Part shown: positions 16,754 through 24,895 of the stretch, piece by piece
Numbering within the stretch: position 1 is the first letter of the stretch
Layout: each line of letters starts with the position of its first letter
DNA from: a bacterium
Lineage (GTDB): Bacteria > Bacteroidota > Ignavibacteria > Ignavibacteriales > Ignavibacteriaceae
DNA: 64,000 nucleotides
NCBI GenBank assembly: GCA_016716565.1
Contig: JADJWC010000002.1
Location: forward strand, 1,116,001-1,180,000
Direction: 5' to 3'
The notes under the pieces: model-generated
Told to the model about the DNA's origin: nothing
Database searches by the model: none
What the model saw: only the letters and a program-made list of their open reading frames with translations
Translations under genes and position numbers: made by a program

Positions 16754-18142
16754 ATGAAGACTATATCTATTTTATTAACAACTGTATTAAGCATAACATC
16801 AAACTTGTTCTCACAGGTTCAATTTACCTCCCATAATATTACTTTTAATGCAGGTAATGTTGATGAAATACATGCCGGGGATATTGATGGTGATGGCGAC
16901 CAAGATGTTGCAGCCGCACTCTTCGTAACAAATGAAATTTACTGGTATGAAAACGACGGTAATGAAAACTTTACAGAAATATTAATTACCACCGAAGCCG
17001 ATGGACCAAGATCTGTTTATATATTCGATGTTGACAGCGATGGAGACATGGATGTTCTGTCAACTTCGATGAGAGATGATGAAGTCGCCTGGATGGAAAA
17101 TGATGGTAATCAGAATTTTACCTACCACATAATTGCAACAAATGCTGATCAGGGAACATCAGTATTTGCCATAGATATGGATGAAGATGGTGATGCAGAC
17201 GTACTTGCTGCTTCAGCTTTTGATGACAGGTTCTTCTGGTATGAGAATGATGGCAATGAGAACTTTACTTCTCACACCATTTCATCAAATGTAGAAAGTC
17301 CTCAATCAATATTTGCAATCGACATTGATGGTGATAGTGATATCGATGTTCTCTCTGCATCTCTTATTGATGCAAAGATTGCCTGGTATGAAAATGACGG
17401 TAATGAAAATTTTACCCAACACGTAATCTCAACAACAGCAAATTTAGCGTTGCAAGTTTTTGCTATTGATTTAGATACTGATGGAGACATTGATGTCTTA
17501 TCTGCCTCTGCATCGGGCGATAAAATAGCGTGGTACAAAAATGATGGAGATGAAAATTTTTCAGAGCATATTATAACTACAGATGCAGATTATGCGCAGT
17601 CTGTGCATGCAGCAGATATCGATGGTGACTCAGACATAGATGTGGTTTCAGCATCCCGGGAAGATAACAAGATTGCCTGGTACGAAAATGATGGCAATGA
17701 AAACTTCACCACTCATATAATTTCAACTGATGCAGTAAAAGCTGTTTGGGTTTTAACTCGCGATGTAGATAATGACGGAGATATGGATGTTCTGTCTGCT
17801 TCTGCACTGGATGGTGAAATAAACTGGTATGAGAATCTCAGTATTGTAAGTGTTGAGTCAATTTCAAATGAACTACCGATTGAGTTCAGTTTAAAGCAAA
17901 ATTATCCTAATCCATTTAATCCTTCAACCATTATCGAGTTTAGCATCCCTGAAGAATCATACGTTGAATTGAGAATCTACGATGCCATAGGAAATGAAAT
18001 TGCAGAACTTGTAAGTGAGACATTGCCAGCAGGGAATTTTAAGACTGATTTTGTGGGCTCAAACCTGGCGAGCGGATTTTATGTTGCAAGATTAAAAGCG
18101 AACAAGTATTCGAACTCGATAAAGATGAACCTGATTAAATAA
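16754..18142 (+). CDS. T9SS-secreted seven-bladed FG-GAP/VCBS propeller
   Basis: A 462-aa secreted protein. After a signal peptide, residues about 28-370 hold seven tandem repeats of about 45 residues. Each has a calcium-type loop (DIDGDGDQDV, DVDSDGDMDV and variants) followed by a blade core such as WYENDGNENF. Seven repeats is the number needed to close one beta-propeller. Residues about 378-462 are the T9SS sorting domain (NYPNPFNPSTI, YDAIGNEIAELV). Such propellers bind partners or glycans at the cell surface. The repeats are well conserved at the DNA level too. It is the second of three closely spaced T9SS cargo genes, 33 nt ahead of the next. Confidence 0.85.
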   Translation: MKTISILLTTVLSITSNLFSQVQFTSHNITFNAGNVDEIHAGDIDGDGDQDVAAALFVTNEIYWYENDGNENFTEILITTEADGPRSVYIFDVDSDGDMDVLSTSMRDDEVAWMENDGNQNFTYHIIATNADQGTSVFAIDMDEDGDADVLAASAFDDRFFWYENDGNENFTSHTISSNVESPQSIFAIDIDGDSDIDVLSASLIDAKIAWYENDGNENFTQHVISTTANLALQVFAIDLDTDGDIDVLSASASGDKIAWYKNDGDENFSEHIITTDADYAQSVHAADIDGDSDIDVVSASREDNKIAWYENDGNENFTTHIISTDAVKAVWVLTRDVDNDGDMDVLSASALDGEINWYENLSIVSVESISNELPIEFSLKQNYPNPFNPSTIIEFSIPEESYVELRIYDAIGNEIAELVSETLPAGNFKTDFVGSNLASGFYVARLKANKYSNSIKMNLIK

Positions 18143-18175
18143 ATTTATTCAATCACCAAAATCATAGGAGGTTCT

Positions 18176-19009
18176 ATGAATATTTACACAAATCTTTTTT
18201 TCATTCTGTTATTATTAATTGGGATTAATTCTTTTGCACAAATCCCAAACTCTGGTTTTGAAAACTGGATAGATGAAATCACACCAGAAAGCTGGATGAC
18301 AAATAATTTTCCTTCTTTCTGGACAACAGTTTCAAAATCCTCTGATTCATATCAGGGTGCATACGCAGCTAAATTGGAAGTTGCGAATGCGAATGGTTTT
18401 CCTTTTCCCGCTGTCCTAACCTCAACTTTCCCGGTTAGCCAGGGATACCAAACGATAAATGGTTACTACCAGTTCCATCCAAATGGATTTGATGTCACAT
18501 TATCGATATACGCATATTATTTCGGAGGAGGGTTATTACTTGGTACTGGTTACGTTGATATTGAAGCCGCAGCTACCTCTTATACCCAATTTAGCTTTTA
18601 TTCGTGGTTATCTGATACACCAGATTCATTAATGCTTCAGTTAGAATTAATTGGTGAGGATGTATCCAATATTGGAAGTTATGCGCTTGTCGATCAATTG
18701 AGCCTTAGTGGTGCATCAGATGTTAAACAACTCAGTGGATTGCCAAAGGAGTTTAACTTAAGCCAGAACTATCCGAATCCTTTTAATCCTTCGACTAAAA
18801 TTGAATACAGCATTTCAGAAGCTTCTTTTGTTCAATTAAAAGTGTATGATATTCTTGGAAATGAAGTTGCAACTTTGGTTGATGAAGAACAATCTGCTGG
18901 AAGTTACGGTGCAGATTTCTCGAGAGCTGAACTATCAAGCGGAATGTATATTGCAAAACTGCAAGCCGGTAATTTTACAAAGACAATAAAGATGATTCTA
19001 ATGAAATAA
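18176..19009 (+). CDS. T9SS-secreted protein with a possible carbohydrate-binding module
   Basis: A 277-aa protein with a signal peptide ending near INSFAQ. A domain opening IPNSGFENWIDE, with the downstream block SYQGAYAAKLEV, covers about residues 22-180. That 'GFENW ... G.yAAkLe' pattern is common in PCMD/CBM-like jelly-roll domains of Bacteroidota, but I cannot assign a ligand. Residues about 190-277 are the T9SS sorting domain, nearly identical to that of the next gene. AGGAGG precedes the ATG. It is followed by a stem-loop at 19028-19049, so it is likely the last gene of the 13.8-19.0 kb transcription unit. Confidence 0.78.
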   Translation: MNIYTNLFFILLLLIGINSFAQIPNSGFENWIDEITPESWMTNNFPSFWTTVSKSSDSYQGAYAAKLEVANANGFPFPAVLTSTFPVSQGYQTINGYYQFHPNGFDVTLSIYAYYFGGGLLLGTGYVDIEAAATSYTQFSFYSWLSDTPDSLMLQLELIGEDVSNIGSYALVDQLSLSGASDVKQLSGLPKEFNLSQNYPNPFNPSTKIEYSISEASFVQLKVYDILGNEVATLVDEEQSAGSYGADFSRAELSSGMYIAKLQAGNFTKTIKMILMK

Positions 19010-19027
19010 GTCGGTGGGTTTTTCAAA

Positions 19028-19049
19028 GCCAGATCTCATGCGATCTGGC
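19028..19049 (+). terminator. Stem-loop after the third T9SS cargo gene
   Basis: Arms 19028-19035 and 19042-19049 (GCCAGATC/GATCTGGC) form a perfect 8-bp stem with a 6-nt loop, 18 nt after the stop codon. It is followed by GTTAATTTA, a weak T-run. Confidence 0.6.
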
Positions 19050-19216
19050 GTTAATTTATACAATTGCCTCGTACCTTATTAAAAATCTCCTATACTAAAT
19101 CAAAATAATTGATTGATACTAACACTTGTGTTGTGTTAATTGATTTCGTTATGTTCACCCGGGCTATAAAATATTACTTAAATAAAATTTATCATCTAAA
19201 TTTAAGGAGGTTTATT

Positions 19217-20254
19217 ATGAGGAAACTTTTCCTGCTTTTTGCTGCTGCCAGCATTTCATCATTCGCACAGATTACTATCACAAACAGCGATGTTTCGAAT
19301 GTTTTTGCTGTTGGTAACTCTGCAACAATTCATTCTGCAGATATAACTAGCTTTAACATCGGTTCAGCCGGTGGGGGAAATAACTGGGATTTCACAGGAT
19401 TACAAAGCACCGAGACTTTTACTCTGCTCAGTGTAAATCCTGCATCAACACCTCACATAAGTGAATTTCCGGGTGCGAATATTTCAACTTATAGCCAGGG
19501 AGAATATCAGGGTAATCCGGCGGAAATTTGGTCTTACCTGACACTTAATGGAGCGCTTAGTAATATGGGACAGGCGATGACTTCAAGTGCTTTTCCGGGT
19601 ATTGTAATTACTTCAAAAAATAATCCGGCCAGTATAGAAATGCAATTGCCAATGACATATAACACTTCCTGGTCACAATCATATGTTATAACTTTTACTA
19701 TTCCCGGGTTACCGCCTAGTACCTCTAATGTATCAATCAATGTTATAGTCGATGCCCATGGACAGATGACAATGCCCGGTGGTGCAATCTATCAAGCATT
19801 AAGAATTCGGGAAACGACAACAGTAAATGGAGTTACAAGCGTCTCATATTCTTTCCTCGCAACGAATGGTGCAAACGTAACTGTCTCCGCTACTGATCCA
19901 AATCCACCAAATAGCGGAACGATAAATGCTGATTGGTACGACTGGAATACGCCATTTACAAGTGATGTTGAACAAATCAGCGGTTTACCACAAGATTTCA
20001 ATTTAAGTCAGAATTATCCTAACCCATTTAATCCATCCACCAAAATTGAATACAGTATTCCGGAAGCATCTTTTGTTCAGTTAAAAGTGTATGATGTTCT
20101 TGGAAATGAAGTTGCAACCTTGGTTGATGAAGAACAATCAGCAGGCACATACAGAGCTGATTTTTCCGGTAGCGATCTTGCAAGCGGATTATATATTGCA
20201 AAACTACAAGCTGGAAATTATTCTAAGACAATTAAGATGTCTCTTCTAAAATAA
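19217..20254 (+). CDS. T9SS-secreted protein of unknown function
   Basis: A 345-aa protein. The ATG at 19217 opens a signal peptide (MRKLFLLFAAASISSFAQ) and has AAGGAGG 6 nt ahead; the frame is open further upstream but without support. Residues about 19-240 form a domain clearly homologous to the N-terminal domain of the 970-aa protein at 13825. Shared blocks include NVIVDAxGxMTxPGG, YxALRIRE and SYSFLAxNGA. The C-terminal 85 residues are a T9SS sorting domain. Here the shared domain is the whole mature protein, which marks it as an independent unit. I recognise no family for it. Confidence 0.8.
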   Translation: MRKLFLLFAAASISSFAQITITNSDVSNVFAVGNSATIHSADITSFNIGSAGGGNNWDFTGLQSTETFTLLSVNPASTPHISEFPGANISTYSQGEYQGNPAEIWSYLTLNGALSNMGQAMTSSAFPGIVITSKNNPASIEMQLPMTYNTSWSQSYVITFTIPGLPPSTSNVSINVIVDAHGQMTMPGGAIYQALRIRETTTVNGVTSVSYSFLATNGANVTVSATDPNPPNSGTINADWYDWNTPFTSDVEQISGLPQDFNLSQNYPNPFNPSTKIEYSIPEASFVQLKVYDVLGNEVATLVDEEQSAGTYRADFSGSDLASGLYIAKLQAGNYSKTIKMSLLK

Positions 20255-20272
20255 TTTTTCTAATAAACTTAT

Positions 20273-20321
20273 TGTAGCACAGATTAATAACCTGCTTATC
20301 GGCAGACAGGTCTGTGCTACA
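20273..20321. repeat. Intergenic hairpin repeat with nested inner stem
   Basis: A perfect 11-bp outer stem (20273-20283 with 20311-20321, TGTAGCACAGA/TCTGTGCTACA) encloses a second possible stem, CCTG/CAGG. Ten bases of the right arm (GTCTGTGCTA) recur in the intergenic stretch at 23284-23293. It looks like a dispersed REP-type element and may also act as a terminator for the gene ending at 20254. Confidence 0.6.
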
Positions 20322-20379
20322 TCAGTAATCTTTTTATTCTTTTCTTTAGATTTACCCTCAAATTTATTAAGTAGTATTA

Positions 20380-21738
20380 ATGATCGAATTTCTTCCACTC
20401 GGCGGTGCCGGCGAAATTGGTGCAAACTGCTATTACCTGAATATCAACGGAATAGGTATTATACTCGATTGCGGAATGCATCCGCAGAAAACCGGATTGG
20501 ATTCTCTTCCCAAGTTTGATTTGCTGGTAAATAAACCAACTGATTATGTGTTGATTTCACACGCTCACCAGGATCATCTGAATGGTCTCCCCTTCTTAAT
20601 AAAAAAATTTCCTCATCTGAGAATTATCACAACTCCGCAGACACGGGCAGTAGCCGAGCTAACTCTTCATAATGCCATCTCAATTTTAAAAAGGCAGGTT
20701 GATAAAAATGAATTCGAAATTTATACACGTGATGAAGTTGATCTACTTATTAAGTCAATAAATTATAAGTCATACAATGAAAAATTTATTTTAAGTTCAC
20801 TCAACAGCAGTCAGGAAGTCCAAGCTGAATTTTTTGATGCGGGACACATAATCGGCTCTGCTGGAATTTTATTCGATTTTAATGACAAAAAATTATTTTT
20901 TACGGGGGATATAAATCTTTCATCTCAATCACTGCTTTCCGGAGCTCACCTTCCAAAAGAAAAAATTGATATACTGTTAACTGAAACAACTTACGGAGCT
21001 ACCGACTCTTCAACCATCAACAATTGGGATAAAGAAGTAGACAGATTTTCATTTTCTATTAACAAAGTAATAAATAATGGAGGATCTATACTTATCCCGG
21101 TTTTTGCTTTGGGCAAATTACAGGAGATGCTTTCCGTCATCTGGACGCAAATGCAGAAAAATAAAATTACAAACGTCGATATATTCACCGGCGGAATTGG
21201 AAATAAGATAAGCAGGATTTATGATTATAACCGATATACAGTGAATAGAAAAGATAGGGAAACAATCCTCTCCGACATTCCGCAAAAGAATTTAAACGAA
21301 CTCACTGATTTTGAGGAGCTCTTCAAGTCTCCGAGTATTGTTCTGGCTTCCAGCGGAATGATGCTTGAATCCACGAACTCATTCCTGCTTGCTAAAAGAT
21401 GGCTGCAGAAAAAAGATTCAGCAATATTTACTGTTGGATACATGGATCCTTCAACTCCGGGCAGCATAATTGCAAAAGCGAAAAGAGGAGAAAAAATTCA
21501 GCTTACAGGTCAACATCCAATAGCCGAGGTAAAATGCGAAATAAAGAATTTCCGGTTTTCAGCTCACTCAAAGAGAGAGGAAATATTATCACTAGTAAAG
21601 CATTTGAATCCTGACAAAATTGTTTTAATTCACGGTGATATCGAAGCTATTGATTGGACAGGAAGCGTAATTCTGAAACAGTTTCCGGCAAAAAAAGTTT
21701 ACGCACCGCATAACTACAAACAAATTTTGTTTGATTAA
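20380..21738 (+). CDS. Beta-CASP metallo-beta-lactamase-fold RNA hydrolase
   Basis: A 452-aa cytoplasmic enzyme of the RNase J/CPSF-73 type. The zinc site is HAHQDH at residues 61-66, with further ligands in DAGHIIGSAG and FTGDIN. The beta-CASP part has LASSGMMLES, and the C-terminal metallo-beta-lactamase RNA-specificity block is FRFSAHSKREE, then IVLIHGD. Enzymes of this group cut or trim RNA; some bacterial ones have other nucleic-acid substrates. The length fits the 'YSH1-like' bacterial branch, shorter than RNase J. There is no signal peptide. The start has no clear ribosome site. It is a single gene preceded by a hairpin repeat and followed by citrate synthase 203 nt later. Confidence 0.85.
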   Translation: MIEFLPLGGAGEIGANCYYLNINGIGIILDCGMHPQKTGLDSLPKFDLLVNKPTDYVLISHAHQDHLNGLPFLIKKFPHLRIITTPQTRAVAELTLHNAISILKRQVDKNEFEIYTRDEVDLLIKSINYKSYNEKFILSSLNSSQEVQAEFFDAGHIIGSAGILFDFNDKKLFFTGDINLSSQSLLSGAHLPKEKIDILLTETTYGATDSSTINNWDKEVDRFSFSINKVINNGGSILIPVFALGKLQEMLSVIWTQMQKNKITNVDIFTGGIGNKISRIYDYNRYTVNRKDRETILSDIPQKNLNELTDFEELFKSPSIVLASSGMMLESTNSFLLAKRWLQKKDSAIFTVGYMDPSTPGSIIAKAKRGEKIQLTGQHPIAEVKCEIKNFRFSAHSKREEILSLVKHLNPDKIVLIHGDIEAIDWTGSVILKQFPAKKVYAPHNYKQILFD

Positions 21739-21941
21739 TAGCAATAACTATTGATATATTGAAATAAAGAATTTTTTAACATTTTCATTCAAGGGGTATT
21801 CTTGAAACCTCTTATACAAAAAACTCGCACTTCATCAATTCTGGTACTAATCGAACCCGAACTTGTATCAATAAAAAAATTTATAAGCTATCTAATTAAT
21901 CAATCATTCATTGGATTATAACTAAAATCACCGGAGGAAAA

Positions 21942-23252
21942 ATGTCTGGACTAAAAGAAAAACTAGGGAAAAAAATTGAGGAATGGCGTCCTCGAACTAC
22001 AAGACTTCTCAAAGAATTCGGAAACGTAAAAGTTGATGAAGTTGATATTGGTCAGATCATCGGGGGAGCAAGAGATATTAAATGTCTTGTTACCGATATT
22101 TCATATCTCGATCCATTTGAAGGAATCCGTTTCAGAGGATTGACCATTCCTGAAGTAATGGAAAAACTTCCAAAAGTTCCCGGCGGCGAAATGCCTTACG
22201 TTGAAGGGTTCTTTCACTTCCTGTTAACTGGAGATATTCCATCTGAAGCTGATGTAAAAGAGGTTGCGGAAGAATTCAAAAAGAGAAGTGTAATTCCTAA
22301 GTACGTGCTCGATATTCTTAAAGCAATGCCTGCTGATTCTCATCCAATGGTAATGTTTTCGACTGCAGTACTCGCAATGCAGAGAGAATCAGAATTCGTA
22401 AAACAGTATAATTCAGGAAAACTGAAAAAGAATGATTACTGGATTCCAACTCTCGAAGACGGATTACAGCTTCTCGCAAAGATTCCGGGCATAGCTGCAT
22501 TTATATACAGGTTGAAATACAAGAACGGACAAATAATTGAATCTGATCCGAAACTTGATCTCGGCGGCAACTTTGCACATATGATGGGAATCAAAAAACC
22601 TTACGATGATGTTGCAAGAATGTATTTCATTTTACACAGTGATCACGAGAGTGGAAACGTTAGTGCGCATACAGGTCATCTTGTTGCAAGTGCATTGTCG
22701 GATTTATATTATTCAATTTCAGCAATGACAAACGGACTTGCCGGTCCATTGCACGGACTTGCTAACCAGGAAGTACTTAGCTGGCTGCAGGGAGTTTATG
22801 ATAAGATGGGCGGAAAGATTCCAACCGAAGAAGAAATGAAACAGTTCGTTTGGGATACACTCAAAGGCGGACAGGTAATTCCGGGATTCGGCCACGCAGT
22901 TCTTAGAAAAACAGATCCTCGTTACCAAGCTCAAAGAGAATTCTGCCTGAAGCATTTACCAAAAGATCCTTTGTTCATTTATGTCGATCTTCTCTTCAAA
23001 GTAGTTCCGCCGATATTGCTTGAACAGGGTAAAGCAAAGAATCCGTGGCCAAATGTTGATGCACAATCCGGTGTTATTCAGTGGTATTATGGATTGAAGG
23101 AATACGATTTCTACACTGTTCTGTTTGCTGTTGGTAGAGCACTTGGTGTTGTTGCTAATATAATTTGGGACCGCGGACTCGGTTATCCGATTGAGAGACC
23201 AAAATCTGTTACAACTGCAATGCTTGAAGAAGCTGCGGGAATCAAGAAATAA
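21942..23252 (+). CDS. gltA: Citrate synthase, eukaryote-like type I
   Basis: A 436-aa citrate synthase, which condenses acetyl-CoA and oxaloacetate to citrate at the entry of the citric acid cycle. The active-site histidines lie in NGLAGPLHGLANQE (about residues 265-278) and PGFGHAVLRKTDPRY (about 311-325). The catalytic aspartate is in NPWPNVDAQSG (about 366-376). That last block and the overall length are much closer to the mitochondrial enzyme than to the short Gram-positive or the NADH-regulated enterobacterial forms. AGGAGG-like GGAGG precedes the ATG. A strong bidirectional terminator follows. The presence of this enzyme points to an oxidative cycle in this organism. Confidence 0.92.
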   Translation: MSGLKEKLGKKIEEWRPRTTRLLKEFGNVKVDEVDIGQIIGGARDIKCLVTDISYLDPFEGIRFRGLTIPEVMEKLPKVPGGEMPYVEGFFHFLLTGDIPSEADVKEVAEEFKKRSVIPKYVLDILKAMPADSHPMVMFSTAVLAMQRESEFVKQYNSGKLKKNDYWIPTLEDGLQLLAKIPGIAAFIYRLKYKNGQIIESDPKLDLGGNFAHMMGIKKPYDDVARMYFILHSDHESGNVSAHTGHLVASALSDLYYSISAMTNGLAGPLHGLANQEVLSWLQGVYDKMGGKIPTEEEMKQFVWDTLKGGQVIPGFGHAVLRKTDPRYQAQREFCLKHLPKDPLFIYVDLLFKVVPPILLEQGKAKNPWPNVDAQSGVIQWYYGLKEYDFYTVLFAVGRALGVVANIIWDRGLGYPIERPKSVTTAMLEEAAGIKK

Positions 23253-23264
23253 AAAGGCTCGGCC

Positions 23265-23295
23265 ATTACAGCACGGCTTACAAGTCTGTGCTATA
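23265..23295. repeat. Degenerate copy of the 20.3-kb intergenic repeat
   Basis: The stretch TACAGCAC...GTGCTATA has arms that match over 7 of 8 bases and shares GTCTGTGCTA with the hairpin at 20273-20321. It lies between the citrate synthase stop and the terminator. Confidence 0.4.
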
Positions 23296-23306
23296 GTTTA
23301 AAATAT

Positions 23307-23335
23307 AAATGCCATCCAACAGGATGGCATTTTGT
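23307..23335. terminator. Bidirectional terminator between citrate synthase and DUF1501
   Basis: A perfect 11-bp stem (23307-23317 with 23322-23332, AAATGCCATCC/GGATGGCATTT) has a 4-nt loop. T-runs follow on the plus strand and, more weakly, on the minus strand. The genes on both sides converge on it. Confidence 0.9.
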
Positions 23336-23354
23336 TTAATCACTTATCATTCAA

Positions 23355-24881
23355 CTATTTTATCAACATCATCTTAATTGTCTTGCTTGTAGCTCCGGTA
23401 TCAAGCCTTGCAAAATATACTCCGCTAGAATATTTACTTCCATCAAACTGAACTTCGTAGCTTCCGGTTTCCTGGTAAGCATTTACAAGTGTTGTTACTT
23501 TGTCTCCGGCAGATGAAAACACATCTATTCTGACAGCCTGTGGAATTCTTAAATAGTAGCTGATTGTTGTCGTCGGGTTAAAGGGATTAGGATAATTCTG
23601 TTCAAGATGAAAAACTGATGGACCGGTAAGATTACCAGCCTTCTCTGAAATCAAGGGTAAAGTTTCAAAATCTTTCATAAGTACATCAGGCATTCTGTCA
23701 ATCGGCATTCCTAACTGCTGGGTTAACAACGTAGCATAAAGCTGCCTGAAATCATATCTGTATTTAATATCTCCGCTGTTATCAAGGTCTGTAAGGTCAG
23801 GATTGTTTCCGTAAACTCCTCCGTAAACATTTCTTCCGATAACAAAAAGTGGTGCTGCTGTCCCGTGATCAGTTCCGCCGCTTCCATTCTGGTTAACTCT
23901 TCTTCCGAATTCTGAAAAAGTCATTAGCACAACTCTATCTTCAATTCCAAGAAGTCTCAAATCGGTTTGAAAGGCTTCAATAGCTTGTGCAACAGTTGTC
24001 AGCAGATTAGCGTGACTTCCCGCCTGGTTTGCGTGCGTATCGAATCCGCCAATCGAAGTAAGATAGACAGGTGTTTCAAGTCCGCCGGCAATTAACTCGG
24101 CGACAATTGCTAGCTGCCTTGCTAATCGTGTATTCGGGTAAGTTGCTTTGTTTTCAACCGAATCAGCTTTCTCCTTTATTATCTGAGCATAACGGATTGA
24201 AAGTGCTGCAATCTCTTTAATATATTTCAATTGATTACCTGCAATTGTATCGGGCGGCGGATCGTTATCGGCAGTGCTTCCGTTTATCAATTGGTAAAAC
24301 TGGTTTGGACTTTCAAATGAGATTCCCATTGTGCCCTGGCAGGTACATTCTAACAATGCTGATTGTGTGGATCCAATCTGTATTGCCATTGGATGTTCTG
24401 AATTAATTGGATTATGATCAGGTAAAACTTTTGCAAGATATCTGCCGACCCAGCCGTCATCGATAACAACATTTGAATCAGAAGCACTCAACCAGATGTC
24501 TGTAGCTCTGAAGTGTGATCTGTCGGGACTGGCGTATCCAACACTCTGAAGTATTGCTACCATTCCTTCATCGTACAAAGCTTTAAGAGGCTGAAGAGAT
24601 GGATGCATACCTGTAAGGTTATTTAATTTGATCACATCTTCTTTTCTGATTCCTAAAGAAGGACGAGCGTTGTAATATAAGCTGTCTTCAAATGGTATAA
24701 TTGTATTAAGTCCGTCATTGCCTCCGCTTAATTGTAACAATACTATTACTTTTCCGTTGACCGCCTGAATATTCATGAACGATCTTGAAAAAGCTCTTAG
24801 TGGAATATTTCCAAGTGCCATTGAAACTGTGCCCGCACCGGCAACTAATCCTAAATTTCTTAAAAATGATCTTCTGTCCAT
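23355..24881 (-). CDS. DUF1501 protein with Tat-like signal and T9SS sorting domain
   Basis: A 508-aa protein. It opens with a twin-arginine-type leader (MDRRSFLRNLGLVAGAG), then the DUF1501 domain at residues about 40-420. That domain contains LLQLSGGNDGLNTIIPFED, RSHFRATDIW, FDTHANQ and TFSEFGRR...GGTDHGTAAP. DUF1501 belongs to the alkaline phosphatase/sulfatase-like fold. Residues about 425-508 are a T9SS sorting domain (NYPNPFNPTTT). It should therefore cross the inner membrane folded and the outer membrane by T9SS, an uncommon combination. It begins 14 nt after the DUF1800 gene upstream, so the two form an operon. Confidence 0.85.
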   Translation of the reverse strand: MDRRSFLRNLGLVAGAGTVSMALGNIPLRAFSRSFMNIQAVNGKVIVLLQLSGGNDGLNTIIPFEDSLYYNARPSLGIRKEDVIKLNNLTGMHPSLQPLKALYDEGMVAILQSVGYASPDRSHFRATDIWLSASDSNVVIDDGWVGRYLAKVLPDHNPINSEHPMAIQIGSTQSALLECTCQGTMGISFESPNQFYQLINGSTADNDPPPDTIAGNQLKYIKEIAALSIRYAQIIKEKADSVENKATYPNTRLARQLAIVAELIAGGLETPVYLTSIGGFDTHANQAGSHANLLTTVAQAIEAFQTDLRLLGIEDRVVLMTFSEFGRRVNQNGSGGTDHGTAAPLFVIGRNVYGGVYGNNPDLTDLDNSGDIKYRYDFRQLYATLLTQQLGMPIDRMPDVLMKDFETLPLISEKAGNLTGPSVFHLEQNYPNPFNPTTTISYYLRIPQAVRIDVFSSAGDKVTTLVNAYQETGSYEVQFDGSKYSSGVYFARLDTGATSKTIKMMLIK

Positions 24882-24895
24882 AATTGTCTTCCTGA

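Noticed and set aside
16838..17840. Tandem DNA repeats that could look like a repeat array
   Set aside because: They are coding repeats of the FG-GAP propeller in frame, not CRISPR or a non-coding array.
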